Shown here: piece after piece, positions 43,560-54,715 of the stretch
How positions within the stretch are numbered: position 1 is the first letter of the stretch
How the letters are laid out: each line of letters begins with the position of its first letter
Assembly: GCA_963565915.1 (NCBI GenBank)
Contig: OY751495.1
Coordinates: 3,720,001 to 3,784,000 of the forward strand
DNA length: 64,000 bases
Direction of reading: 5' to 3'
Source: Entoloma clypeatum
Taxonomy: Eukaryota > Basidiomycota > Agaricomycetes > Agaricales > Entolomataceae
The notes under the pieces: generated by a model
Database searches by the model: none
Told to the model about the DNA's origin: nothing
Seen by the model: the letters and a program-made list of their open reading frames with translations, nothing else
Translations under genes and position numbers: made by a program

Positions 43560-44060
43560 GCCCACCACTCATGGCTAACGACCACCACTTGTGGCCAACG
43601 GCCCGCTATTGCCCCCTCTAGCGCCCAACGGCCTACTTTCACAGACAATGGCCTCCGTTCACGCCCAATGCCTCCACCCACGCCCAACAGCGTCGACTCA
43701 TGCCCAACAGCCCCTCCTGTGCCCAACGGCCTCCACTCATGCCCCATGGCCTCGACTCACCCCCAACGGCCTCCACCCATGTCCAACGGCGTCAACTCGC
43801 GCCCCACGGCCCCTCCTGCGCCCAAAGGCCTCCACTTGCACCCCACGGCCTCGACTCATGCCCAACAGCCTCCACCCACACCCAACGGCCTCCACTCACA
43901 CCCCACGGCCTCCACCCATGCCCAACGCCCCCTATCACGCCCAACAGCCTCCACTCATGCCCAAAGCCGCCAAATCATGCCCAAAGCCGCCAAATCGCAC
44001 CCAACAGTGCCGACTCACGCCCAACGTGTCGAACAGCCTCCATTCATGCCCAACGGCTAC
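43560..44060 (-). repeat. 20-bp minisatellite, right side of K
   Basis: Same repeat as 40440-40915 in inverse orientation (gcccaacggcctccactcat), about 25 units. Open in three frames on the plus strand; not regarded as coding. Confidence 0.9.
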
Positions 44061-44288
44061 CACTCCCATACGTATATATATTTAGCCATGATGTATAATT
44101 AATTGACCCACCAAACCGGTTCTGACCGGTCCAGACCGGTTTGGTCCACCATCCATGGGTCCAATGGTCCAGTCCTGAGTGGTCCGGTCTGGTTTTTTGC
44201 CCTTTTGTCATATATGAAGACCAGTCTCGGTCTCGGTCTATGCCCCTCGCAGGCAAAAAACCAAACCAAACCAAACCCTCAAACACTA

Positions 44289-47142
44289 GTCTGGATCTCC
44301 AGCCACCCACACAACCCCATCATAACCTGCACCATGAACCCCAGGATACCCCCACTATATGTGGATCATCTCCCGATCACAACAACCGTTGAGCTCCCAA
44401 TACCAAGGTCTTCATCCACACCCACACGTGACTTCAGACTGATTGACTATGACCACTTCAACAACACGCTGAAAGCTCATCTCGACTGCGACTCCCCAGC
44501 CTCTCTCATCACTACTAAGGCAGAATTCAACAGGAAAGTAGATGACCTAATGCTAATAATCCAGGAAACCATCGCGACCCATGCCCCCCTGAAGAAACCC
44601 TGTCCCTTCTCAAAACACTGGTGGACCACGGACCTCACAGATCTCAAGAAATGGAAGAACAGGCTCAGCAACAAAGCTCATCAATTCCAAGACATCACCG
44701 ACCACCCCTTCATCGAAGAACACAAGAAGAGATCCCACGAATTCGCCAAGGCAATCAACAATGCCGCTACATCCCACTGGATGGACTGGCTCGAGAACAT
44801 CTCCCCCCAGCAAATCTATCTGGTGAACAAGTACGTAACCGATGCCCCAACCAACCTCTCCAGCGCCCACATTCCAACCCTCAAAACCTCCAGCGACGGC
44901 TCCACCCCAGACGCCCACTCCAACGACGCGAAAGCCCAAGCCCTGGCCACCTCCTTCTTTCCCCCCCTGCCTCCTCACCTCCTAATACCAACACACATGA
45001 CCCTACCCCCCCCACTCCCCAGCATCCGCTTCTTCACCCGCCGGTGAATTTGAGCCGCCATCAAGACCCTGAAACCACACACATCATCCTCATCTGCTGC
45101 ACTGACACCCTCATTGACCATCTCTTTTACATCTACAGAGCAGTCCTCGATCTCCATGTCTACCACAAATGCTGGCTAAACTCGACCACACTAGTGCTAT
45201 GTAAAGCTGACAAACCAGCCTACAACGTCGCTAAGGCTTACTGCCCAATCGGCCTCCTGGACACCATAGGCAAGCTCCTCTCCACCCTTGCTGCAGCTGA
45301 CCTCTCGCACCTAGCCAAACGACACCACATGTTGCCCCCAGGCCAATTCAGTGGTAGACCAGGCCGCAGCACCACGGATGCCATGCACTCCCTCACGCAC
45401 AAAGTCAAGGATGCCTGGCATTCAGGTAAGGTAGCTACGGCCCTCTTTCTCAACGTCCAAGGAGCATTCCCAAACACCATCAAAGACCAACTACTGCACA
45501 ACATGAAAGCCCGCGGGGTCCCATCGTGCTACATCAAACTCACCACCCAAATGCTGACAGGACAAAAGATGTGCCTCAAATTTGACGACTACACCTCTGC
45601 ACCCATAGACATCGTCAACGGCACCACCCAAGGCTGCCCCCTCTCCATGCTCCTCTATGCCTTCTACAATGCCCCACTCATCCAAGTAGCCCTTCGCAAA
45701 CATGAAACATCGCTAGGCTTTGTGGACGACTCCATGGTCCTCACAGTTGCAGACACCCTCGAAGACTCACATGCTATGGTCAGAGATATGATGGAGCGAC
45801 CAGGCGGAGGCTTTGCCTGGTCATCCTCACACAACTCCCCGTTCGAATTATCCAAACTCGCCCTCATGAACTTTCCTCATCTGCCCCTCTGCTTCAGGCA
45901 AGAAATGTACCGGCTCGGTTGCCGTCACCAACAAACTTGCCCCAGTGCAACGTCGTGCAGCCAAGCTCATTACTGGGGCCCTAACCACCATGGCAGGTGA
46001 CACCCTTGATGCTCATGCTAACATACTCCCTGTAGACCTACTTCTTAACAAAATCCTTCACCGGGCCGCACTCTGCCTCGCCTCACTCCCCCCTACCCAT
46101 CCCCTCCACATCCCAGTCCACAAAGCCGCCAGATGCTATGTACGTAGGCACAGATCCCCCCTACACAACCTCCTCAATGAACTACATGATGACCCCACAC
46201 TAATCGAGAAAGTCTCACCGACGCGCCGGCGACTGAATTACATTCCATCCTTCTCCATGCACATCCCTGACGACAAGGCCCTGCTCTCTCAGCGGCAGAA
46301 GACCACCACCAGGGAGCCCATGTAACCGCTTATTGTGACGGTTCCGGTTTTGAGGGCAATATTGGGGCCTTCGCAGTCCTGTACATCAACACTATTGAGT
46401 CCCAATATCTCCAATACCACCTTGGACCAGCCTCACTTCACACTGTCTACAAAGCCAAAATAGTAGGCCTCACACTTGCCCTACACATGCTGACCACCCT
46501 TCAGACACCCCTGAACACCTACACCATCATCGGCTCAGCCAGCCAAGCAACCATATGTGCCCTCGACAACCAACCACCCCACCCCGCCCACTATCTCCTT
46601 GACCAAGTCCATGACATTGCAGAGAGGCTCCATGTAATCCAGCACAGACTAAAAGGCAGACGAACCTACAGCCAACCCACAAACAGGGGCAAACGCCCAG
46701 CAAAAGATGCCATAGACCTCCAGATCCACTGGACACCCGGTGGAGCATCTCCCCACACTTCCCATCTAGCAGCGCCATTGACAAATCGCTACCATCATCC
46801 AAATATCTGAAGCTCATCGCAAACCTCAACCACCGTCAATCGGTGATCCTCACCCAACTTTGGACCGGTCATTCCCCGCTTAACCAACACCTCTTTAGAA
46901 TCCACCACTCTGAAACCCCCTCCTGCCCCCACTGCCGCGGAATCATCCCTGAGACTGTCCACCATTACCTCATCATGTGCCCACACTACCAATGTGAAAG
47001 ACATATCCTATGTTGCAAGCTCTGACACAAAGCTGAGTCCATGTCCTACCTACTCTCTGATCCCTCCATGCTCAAGCCCCTCCTTGACTACATACAGTCC
47101 ACCAAATGCTTCACCATACCCATCACGCACACCAGCCAATAG
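44289..47142 (+). pseudogene. RT, RNase H and C-terminal zinc region of LINE J
   Basis: End of endonuclease (YVDHLPITTTVELPI), linker (KHWWTTDLTDLKKWKNRLSN), a frame change near 45000, RT with GRPGRSTTDAMHSLTHKVKD, LFLNVQGAFPN, TTQGCPLSMLLYAFYNAPLI and GFVDDSMVL. In the first catalytic motif (usually FLDVQGAF) Asp is Asn. RNase H from about 46325 (TAYCDGSGFEGNIGAFAVLY). C-terminal LTQLWTGHSPLNQHLFRI, CPHCRGIIPETVHHYLIMCPHY. A TGA at about 47023 and TAG at 47140. Inactive. Confidence 0.88.
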
Positions 47143-47590
47143 AGGCCTTGCCGCCCCTTCGCACAGCCCCCTGACCCTTCCTACCAACATATACCCCAAC
47201 ACACACCCCCCCCTTACCGGTAGGCACCCATCGAGGACGCCTTACCCCACCTGCACCATGGGCCTGTCGCCGACCCATTTGTCTGGAAACCCACTCACCG
47301 ACACCCACCTCTCAGGAGTTAATAGGGGAGCGAGGTCTAAAACGGTGGAGGATACGCTGGCATGTTCATTCTCCGCTGCCTTGTCAGTGGGGGGACATGG
47401 CATTTCTTGGCTCTTGTAGATCATATACAGAGCAGACCAGAGCATACTGCACGTTGACTTAGCACACTGCCCATGCCTTACTCACTCACTCATACTCAAC
47501 TACCTGTCTGCCTGTAATGTGTACCATAGGAGCATAGTTCCTCACGCACAATAAACTGGATTCAAAAAACAAAAAAAAAAAAACAAAAAA
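47143..47590 (+). terminator. 3' UTR and poly(A) tail of LINE J
   Basis: GC-rich then plain sequence, AATAAA at 47551 and an A-rich tail with scattered C to 47590. Confidence 0.75.
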
Positions 47591-48330
47591 AACTTGTGAC
47601 TAAACATGCCTGTGGTGAGTACCACCAGTATTGTACACTTATTTTCATATCAGACTGGGTGAGCTGGCATTTTGCCCAGATAAGACTAGGCAGCCCCAGG
47701 CTTATTCCTGCAGTGAAGACCTTTCCATATACTTTCTAAACAACATAGAAGTAGGACGAGAGGAATCCGTCCCACGGTTGTGCCAAAATAAATTGACTTT
47801 TGTGTGCTTTGGGGTTTTGAGAGGGCTGTAATGTAGAATTGTAACTAGACATTACCCATGTTATTCCTATAGTGGAAATACAGTCATATAGATACTAAGA
47901 AAGGAGCAAAAGAGACTGAAGGGATCTGTGCAGTGATGTGGGCCGATGGGCCCTGAATGTTGCTGATCATTGCTGATGTGCTGATGGCCCGCGACGAAAT
48001 CAAAATTTTGTCGCACCATGTCACGCGTCACAGGCCTGATGAATTGATTGAAATGCTCCAGTAATCTTGCCACCCCCTTGAGTTGATAGCACGATGACAT
48101 AGAAGTTACAAGTTACGACACACATTACATGATGTACAGACGAAGAACAATAGCTTTACGGAGATATAAGTACAGCAGGAATTTCTCTTTTTTTTCTCTT
48201 TTGTCAGACATTTTCAAAAAGAAACATGGAAACGATATGAGCAGCTCGAATCGATCCCAAACTGATCAAAATTTTATGAGCATCCCGAGCATGGTAATTA
48301 GTAGCCAACCTACCCAGAAGATGCATGGTA
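47591..48330. other. Intergenic, no gene recognised
   Basis: Mixed-composition sequence with only short frames. Boundary between the transposon-dense half and the gene island. Confidence 0.4.
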
Positions 48331-48355
48331 GCTTGTATTGGAAACTGTTGGTTTA

Positions 48356-48595
48356 CTAGTTGTGGTTCTCGCATGTCTGTGTTCGATTGCAAATCCGAAG
48401 TCAGTCATAGTAGCCAGAGCCTTTTAGATGGGGATGACTGACCTTCTTGAGGGGTTGAGAACCAAGTACGTCGTTGCAATGCCAACCACGGCAACAATCG
48501 CTAACTTTCGAGCAGCCGCGGTTACAGTCGGTCCCGAGGGCGCTGGCGACACAAAGAGCGAGGGTGGCCGCCGCGAGGGCACGGGAGAATTGCAT
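48356..48595 (-). CDS. Small secreted six-cysteine protein 1
   Basis: Exon 1 48443-48595 (51 codons), intron 48377-48442 (66 bp; GTCAGT, branch-like CTGAC, ACAG), exon 2 48356-48376: 57 residues. Signal peptide MQFSRALAAATLALCVASALG. Mature part has Cys spacing C-x3-C-x5-CC-x4-C-x12-C, a cystine-knot-like pattern; the sixth Cys comes only from exon 2. TATAAAAGGGA at 48697-48707, and an 18-bp block shared with protein 2 at 48620-48637. Likely an apoplastic or defence-type small secreted protein; no specific activity can be inferred. Exon 2 is deduced from splice signals and the match with protein 2. Confidence 0.75.
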
Positions 48596-48696
48596 GGTTG
48601 ACTTGATTGAGGTTGGTTGGAGTGGGTGCACGATGATGTAGTTCGAATACTTGTTCTGTCGAAACAGTGAACGATGACTGACAGCCAGCGCTGCGT

Positions 48697-48707
48697 CCCT
48701 TTTATAC
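48697..48707 (-). promoter_or_regulatory. TATA box of secreted protein 1
   Basis: TATAAAAGGGA about 100 bp before the ATG, matching ATAAAAGGGA before secreted protein 2. Confidence 0.65.
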
Positions 48708-48719
48708 CGACCAGCAACG

Positions 48720-50120
48720 GTTTTTCAGATGACGTTTGCCGCATGGTATCCCAGTCTATGAACCAGGAATGGGAAATTTGAATAACAACAAAGAAACCAA
48801 ACAACTTGAAAGGGGGTTTACCGTGACACTAGCATGCGAACTCGAAGCACGAAGCCATTGGAAGAGCAGACGGTCTTGGCCCGTAGATACGGAGTACAAT
48901 GCTGAAAGAGGATGTTAGAGTGGGAGGTGGGGAACAGATTCTTATGAGGTGTACGGGGTAAGTCTGGTCATACTTCCGCCTCTCGGACCTGGTGAGCTTG
49001 GGGCGGTCAAGTATATCAACCCACGGGCTCAACTTGTACCTATGCGGTGACGTTGACGACTCGTTTACGGCAGTCCTCCCTTGTCGTTCCTTTACTTCCC
49101 GACGGTAGAGCGACGATAGCGCTGAGAGACATGCTTGGCGGTGGGTGGGTTGCGTTCAGCAGGAAAAATAGCGCTAGCATTCTTCAAATGTTGACTCTTG
49201 ACCATTGCGATCATTGATCGACGCTGAGCAGCAAATGCGAGAGAAACAGTGCCTCGAGAATTTTCGTATAAAGCGCTAGCGAGACGATACGTAGTTAACG
49301 TTCATGGCACTCTTTTTTTGTTCTGTGAACGAGCGCGGGGCGTCGGCAGGAGAACTTGGGGAGAACGAAGAGGATGATGCAAGTTGCGCGATTCAGATTA
49401 AGTTTGAAACTCCTTTCGAGGGAGTGGGAAAGCAACGGCAACTGCCATTGGTCGATATATTGATGAGCCGGATATTGATCAACAATCATCGGCAGGTTCA
49501 CCCACGTTTATTTTTCGGGAGAGCGCATAGGCACGAAACGGCCACTAATGTCAAAGTGCTGCGGAGTTTCCGTGAGATGGCAGAGTGGTTTACAGCTTGT
49601 TGCGTTGTTACCTCCCATGATGTAAATAAAGCTCATCAACCTGGCATCAAGTCAACCGCACGCATCTCCTACAGTCGTGCCGCTGGCCACAAAAAAATTT
49701 AACCTAGTAAAATAAACTAAAACTGAGTTGGGCTGATATACTTGAAACTTGAATTCCCCACTTGAAGCTTAATAGTAGTATAGATACTAATCAGATACAT
49801 CCACATCAAAATTATGTACAGAAGTAGTATCGCGAACTGTCACCACATCAAAGTCTGATGATTTCCTGTGGCGTTCCCGACCAGGAGTAACCTGTGTCTG
49901 TCGTTTTTCATCCTAACATGGTCGCGTTTGACGAGAGAGAGAGACTTGTAGGGAAAAGGGTATGTGCTCGTGGGACTTCACCTCATGCTTCGGCTGTCCT
50001 TGTACCTTGCCTTGTACCCAACTTCATGTTGGTTACGAGCCCTTGTGTTGACAGGCATTTATTCCATGAACGAATATATATCATCTCAAAGGAATGTGTA
50101 GACTAATTTTTGGCAATTGG
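48720..50120. other. Intergenic, no supported gene
   Basis: Contains only short frames; a plus-strand frame at 49304-49702 (132 codons, MALFFCSVNERGASAG) has no features I recognise and no clear codon pattern. Left unassigned. Confidence 0.35.
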
Positions 50121-50751
50121 AAACTCACGTAGTGCGACCAGCGGCCGCTTCTCGGCTAATTCTGTTCATGACGATGACAGAATGTCGTTTCTTCACCAGT
50201 AACCACGCCTCACATGGCACCAAACGGACAAAGTGAAGCCCATGATCCGAGCATCGACTCACCACGATCATCGCCAGCTGGCGGCGGCCTGTCTCTGCCC
50301 CGAGTACGCGGGGCTGCTTCCCAGACCCCACAGCACAGCCACAGACTACCCCAAGCTCTAACAGAGACGAACCCCAAAAACTCGTCCTGTAGCTGAACCA
50401 CCCATAGTTCGATTCTGCGCTTGCCGAGCGCGCCTCCAAGGATGGGAGGAAGGGTCGCTAAACACAATGATCTCTACCTCCTACGTGGGCAGGAGAAGAA
50501 GAATGAGCCAGAAGAGGAAGAGACGGGGGGGGGATGAAATGCGGAGTAAAAGAGCGGGACTCGGGGGCTTAACTCGTTCAGGCCATGAATTGGTGGCATA
50601 CATACGCGCCAAGCACAGCCACGTGCAAGGGCGCCTCAACTAACGTCCATGACGTCCATGTCCTAGAGCGTGTATAGTGCATAATGGTAAGACGAGATAA
50701 AGGAGAACGGTACCGGGAAGTCAGATACACCGCCAATCCGAAGATGATATC
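50121..50751. other. Intergenic, downstream of the transporter gene
   Basis: Overlapping frames on both strands at 50125-50467, none recognisable. Probably the 3' region of the transporter and flanking DNA. Confidence 0.35.
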
Positions 50752-51931
50752 CTAATGCGTCTCGAGCGCCCTCACGATCCCAAATGCGGCCCCCGCCGCG
50801 ACGCCACCGACCAAGAGCGTGCTCACCGCTCCCCACACGTACGAGTACGTTCCCAGCCCGGCCCCTGTGACGTGTGCCTTGATGGCGCCAAAGACGAGGA
50901 GGACAACGCCGGTGACGATGACGGAGTATACGAGCGCGACGTGGGCCTGCGGGATGAAGAAGTAGGGCAGCAAGGGGATGAGCCCACCGACGAGGTAGCC
51001 CATCCCGATGGTGAACGCTGAGATGTACAGCCGTGCGTCGGGGACTTCTTCTGGAAAATGAGGGGGGAAAAGAAGTCGTCAGGTTTGGATTTTTTTCGGG
51101 TGGGAGAGGAAAGAAAGGGGGAGGAGGGGCAGGAGGAAGCAATTGAGCAATGCAATAAAAAAAACGCACCCATTCCCTGCCCAAACTTGAGCAAAAACGC
51201 CGTGAGACCCACATCCTTACTCCACCTCAGCCCCGCCCTCTCCTCGTCGGTTTCTCCTCCACCCCCTATCCTCCCATTCTCATTCTCATCCCCACCGGCC
51301 GCACCAACCTCTACCTCCCTCAAACACTTCGCTACACTCCTGCACAGTTTCTCGCTGACCCCTACCGGTTCTAGCACCTCCGCCACCTCCCGCTCTATTT
51401 CGCCCTCGCAGCTCCGTTGCACCCTCGCCCTCGTCTGATTTCGCAGGTACCTATAATGGTCCCTCTCCGACTGGGACGCCAGGAAGCCCCCAATCCCCAT
51501 CGAAATCGCCCCGGCAATGAGCTCCGCCACGCCGGCCAGTACGACAAACTTGGATTCGCCAAGCGAGGAGAGGCCCGCTGTCAGGGCAAAAGGGACGGTT
51601 AGGCCGTCTGAGAGGCCGATGACACTGGATGTGTACCCCTGACGATTAGCGTTGACTCATAATAATGAAAAGACGGAAGAGGAGAAGGCCGCAAAGGAAA
51701 GACGCACGCATCTCGTACGACATCCGGGTCGATCAATGTCCGCTCGTCGTCCTTGAGCTCTCTACAGCAGATTCCGTCTCCTCTCTCGGTGCGTCCGCAT
51801 TTGGCAGATAATGGAAGCTGCAGCGACGTGGTGCCGGATATGAGAGGCCAGACAGGTGGTTTGTTCGGTTTGAGTCCATTTTCGTGGCGCGGTAGGGGGA
51901 CGGAGGATGGAGGAGGAGGTGAGGATGACAT
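50752..51931 (-). CDS. CCC1: CCC1/VIT1-family vacuolar iron/manganese transporter
   Basis: Three exons: 51708-51931, 51170-51624, 50752-51050. Introns 51625-51707 (GTGCGT..CCAG) and 51051-51169 (GTGCGT..CCAG). Product 325 residues, usual for the family. Short cytosolic N-terminus, then the hallmark VIGLSDGLTVPFALTAGLSS; GVAELIAGAISMGIGGFLAS; ERDHYRYL, the start of the acidic Glu-rich metal-binding domain; then FTIGMGYLVGGLIPLLPYFF and two last membrane helices ending at TAG 50752. Family members move Fe2+/Mn2+ from cytosol into the vacuole. Intron 1's acceptor was chosen because it alone gives the conserved VIGLSDG in frame. The gene looks intact. Confidence 0.92.
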
Positions 51932-52168
51932 TTGGGACTTTGCTGGTCAACAAGAGGCTGACCATGTGAATTTTTTTTTTTCTTTGAGTTGATTGATAAT
52001 AATTTAATAAATGGGAATCACATGCTGAGATCGCAGTGTCACTTCAGATAACTCAGTCTGCTTGACCGACCAGGTCAAATTTTTAGGATGCTCCTACTCC
52101 TTCAACCATAGTATTACTTACTACTCCGAACCTCTTACGAAATGATCAAGAATCTCTAATTCTGACCA
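51932..52168. other. Intergenic, candidate promoter region of CCC1-like gene
   Basis: Contains an A/T-run at 51970-51980. No defined element; no gene. Confidence 0.35.
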
Positions 52169-52470
52169 TTATAAACCAGACGCCGATGTCAGCAAATCCG
52201 TTTCGTGCTGAGACACCCACCCAGCGGGGAAAAAATTGTCGAGAGCCTGTCCCAGGTACAGGTGTTGTACGTGAGCGGGGCTGACCCCGTGTCGTGGGAT
52301 GTCCCAGTCGTTATCGTAGCCTGTTTTAATAGCGAACGCCGGACTTTGCGTGCTTCGTGTGCCAATCTTGTGTTGAGGATGGAGAAGGTCCAAGTGTAAT
52401 GAGTAAGCTTGGAAGTGTCGATCGACCCGAGACGCGGGATGGAGACGAGGATTGCTCAAGTCAATTCAGG
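52169..52470 (-). pseudogene. F-box/LRR-type gene relic (C-terminal part)
   Basis: Minus-strand DNA aligns by eye with 63040-63140 of the gene at the right edge: shared 'catcctc.a.acaa.at' and 'ggctacga.aacga.tggaca' stretches, encoding KTGYDNDWDIP against ETGYDDEWYMG. Frames are broken. A decayed paralogue. Confidence 0.55.
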
Positions 52471-53519
52471 AGGGGAGATGAGAAGCCGACACCGACTGAT
52501 GAAGAAAGACGCAAACCTCATACCTCTACAGGACAGGCTCCAGCATCAGGAAAACCCTATATGTGTCAATATACCCAATGTAGAATTAAAAATGCAGAAA
52601 TGGAACTTAATAGTTGTAAATCTGGCCGAAAGTGCGCTATATACACTAATTGATCCATTGAACCAAAATGAGAGTCTATCGGAGTTCGGCCGTTCCATCC
52701 AGTTCCAATGGAATAACATTTTACACACATTTTCATCAATGGTGTATCAACATACAACTTACGGACATCCAATGAATCATTATATGCATATAATTGAATG
52801 CCATTTCATTTCACGCCATTGGATGTTGAACACAGAATCAGATTTTCATTTCATGCGAAGATACAAACGAGCGACAGAGTAGTAAACGAGTGGTAAATGA
52901 TTCCGCATTAGCGAATACTCCTGCATCATCACGGTCAGGTAACACTGTAGATGATTATTGAGGGCATGGCCAACCGATGCATGTACCCGTTGAAGGATTA
53001 GACTGAGCTCAAACGGAGCCACCGATTCACTCACAGCGGCCGCAATGAGGCAGAGCATCGATGCAGGGCCCTCCAACTTCGAATCACATGGCTCCTTCCC
53101 CATGTTTGATGTGAGACACAAGGCGGAGCGCTCTGCAATTGATCCTGCAAGGAAGCAATCTCGAATGCTTGAGATGATGACGGGGTGGTTGAACGGTCTG
53201 GTGTGTGGAGTAAAGCCACCCTGAGAGTATAGGATGATTGACAATGAGTGATATATAGAGGTTAACTTTGACTTCGTCAGGACGTACCGGGGAATGGGGT
53301 ATACTTATGTGTATGAGCTTCTTGATGATCTCATTGATGTTGCTAGATTTTTGCCAACCAAATCAGCCAAGGGAATAAACGGGCCATAAAGAACAAGATA
53401 CCATTATGTACAGCTGTGGTGAACATGGGGGGATGCGGGAGAGAAAGGTGGTGGTTGTGGAAGAAGAGGGAACAAATATGTCGCAACACACACTCAGCAT
53501 GAATCAGAACATAACGATA
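52471..53519. other. Intergenic with an unrecognised minus-strand frame
   Basis: A 132-codon minus frame (53244-52846) contains RPFNHPVIISSIRDCFLAGS and MLCLIAAAVSESV, faintly like the C-terminal block of DUF6532 proteins of Agaricomycetes, but without a clear start. Kept as a possible relic only. The remainder, 52560-52880, is AT-rich without a gene. CGATA at 53515-53519 is the TSD of copia E. Confidence 0.3.
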
Positions 53520-53862
53520 TGTTGAACATATCGCCAGATACACGCACCATGTGCTTGTCACAGGAAGTGACTATAAGTCACTATTACCATATATGTGAGT
53601 TTATGGTACAACCACGGACACATGACTTGTTTATGTATTGTTTGTACAATGGTCCGTGCACATATTGGATTAGTATAAATACCCATGTATTTAGTACGGT
53701 GAATCCTAACTTCTTGAACACCCCAGTTCTCTGAGACGTTACAGCTAGTTAGCTTCTAGATCTCCACTAACGTCTCTTAACCAGGTTAGTCTAGCTTCCA
53801 TATGCCTTCGTACCGTTATGTCTTGAGCGCCCTTTGGGCTGCCTACATCGGTTACATCATTA
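53520..53862 (+). repeat. 5' LTR of copia E
   Basis: TGTTGAAC..CATCATTA. A TATAAATA box at about 53676 lies roughly 125 bp before the ATG of the membrane ORF (53802), so the ORF start is within the transcribed R/U5 region. Confidence 0.93.
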
Positions 53863-54626
53863 GGTTATGGGCCCCGGCCCTAGCGCCGCATGCTCTAAGC
53901 ATCTTAGCTTTTGCGCTACTATTGGCAGCATCCGCTTTGTATGCTAGCCTGGAGACTGGTTTCCTCAGTATCGAATACATCGAGCTCGACGGTGAACCTC
54001 GCAGCATTCGAGGTATTGAATGTACCTTTCAATGGGCCATTCTTGATCGATTACTTGAGAGAATCCCTGTTACATTGATCGCATCACGAGAGCAAGTCCA
54101 TATGGTGCCAATGGCACAGGGTTCAGTCCCTGCAGGTCATGATGACAATGGACGCATCGTTGCACGTTGCGGGGTGTGTCGACAACTTGTTGTTGACAGT
54201 CAGCATTGCCCGAGGCATTGCATAGACAACACCACTTTTGACTACTCGTGTGCTACGTGTGATGCAGGAACAGCCAGGACTCGAGTTCTAAACCGCAGAC
54301 GGCGTAATCACCGTACTGAGGTACCTGTTGCGGTACCTACCCAAGATGGAGATCCCATGGATCCTCCACCCATGTATGTTGATGATGGGACCATCCCTGA
54401 AGCACACGGAGCACCTCCTCTTTCGCCTCCGGCCCGACAAATTCGGTTGCCGGATAATGACCCCTTAATTGAGGCGGCGAACAGAGCGAATGAAGTCATG
54501 CTCCCTATTCAGGGAGGATCTTGCACCTGTGGGCAACACAGCACTCAGGGCGCACATGACGATTGGGTAGAACTAGTGATGGCATTTCATATGCTACCAC
54601 TAGACCAAACAGGGAACGAAGAATGA
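53802..54626 (+). CDS. Extra ORF upstream of gag in copia E: membrane, Cys/His and PPxY protein
   Basis: 274 codons. ATG lies in the LTR; the first 20 codons are LTR-coded and the frame runs through the PBS (RLWAPAL). Two hydrophobic segments, about residues 5-24 (YVLSALWAAYIGYII) and 31-55 (ALSILAFALLLAASALYASL), predict a helical hairpin. A Cys/His cluster follows at about 122-155 (CGVCRQLVVDSQHCPRHC, CATC), a basic stretch (LNRRRRNHR), a PPMY motif of PPxY type in an acidic Pro-rich region, and a late CTCGQH. It ends 90 bp before gag's ATG in another context. Not a known copia protein. A membrane-anchored, ubiquitin-ligase-recruiting role is inference from the PPxY; a captured host gene is an alternative. 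Confidence 0.7.
   Translation: MPSYRYVLSALWAAYIGYIIRLWAPALAPHALSILAFALLLAASALYASLETGFLSIEYIELDGEPRSIRGIECTFQWAILDRLLERIPVTLIASREQVHMVPMAQGSVPAGHDDNGRIVARCGVCRQLVVDSQHCPRHCIDNTTFDYSCATCDAGTARTRVLNRRRRNHRTEVPVAVPTQDGDPMDPPPMYVDDGTIPEAHGAPPLSPPARQIRLPDNDPLIEAANRANEVMLPIQGGSCTCGQHSTQGAHDDWVELVMAFHMLPLDQTGNEE
53863..53877 (+). other. Half-tRNA primer-binding site of copia E
   Basis: GGTTATGGGCCCCGG directly after the LTR, identical to copia D's site; complementary to the anticodon arm of initiator tRNA-Met. Confidence 0.85.
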
Positions 54627-54715
54627 TGATCGACAAGGCAGCTCGTCTATTTATTTTCTGATGCGCTTTTTCGATATTTCATATGCTGATTCTATTTATG
54701 TTTCGCAGCATCATC

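Larger units (their letters stand above)
40234..44288. mobile_element. hAT-like non-autonomous element K
   Basis: 4055 bp. Flanked by the 8-bp duplication GTCTGGAT (40226-40233 and 44289-44296) inside LINE J's codons. Ends TAGTGTTTCAAGG and (inverted) TAGTGTTTGAGGG. Subterminal regions carry AGACCGAGACCG-type motifs, and next to them inverted 20-bp minisatellites. 8-bp TSD, short TA/CAGTG-like TIR and subterminal repeats are hAT features. The interior has no hAT transposase; it holds AT-rich unique sequence and a Tc1-like element. Without the latter it is about 2.4 kb. Confidence 0.82.
39378..47590 (+). mobile_element. Non-LTR retrotransposon J (split by K)
   Basis: APE-type endonuclease (39630-40233), then after element K the rest: RT, RNase H, C-terminal zinc region, 3' UTR with AATAAA (47551) and an A-rich tail (47565-47590). 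The order endonuclease-RT-RNase H-CCHC fits the Tad1/I group of fungal LINEs. No ORF1 is visible, so it is probably 5' truncated. TSD not identified. Confidence 0.85.

Noticed and set aside
49574..49600. tRNA-like start 'gatggcagagtggttt'
   Set aside because: No cloverleaf, T-arm or acceptor pairing follows.
50125..50467. Overlapping minus-strand frames of about 100 codons
   Set aside because: No start context, motif or splice pattern; composition is no different from intergenic DNA.
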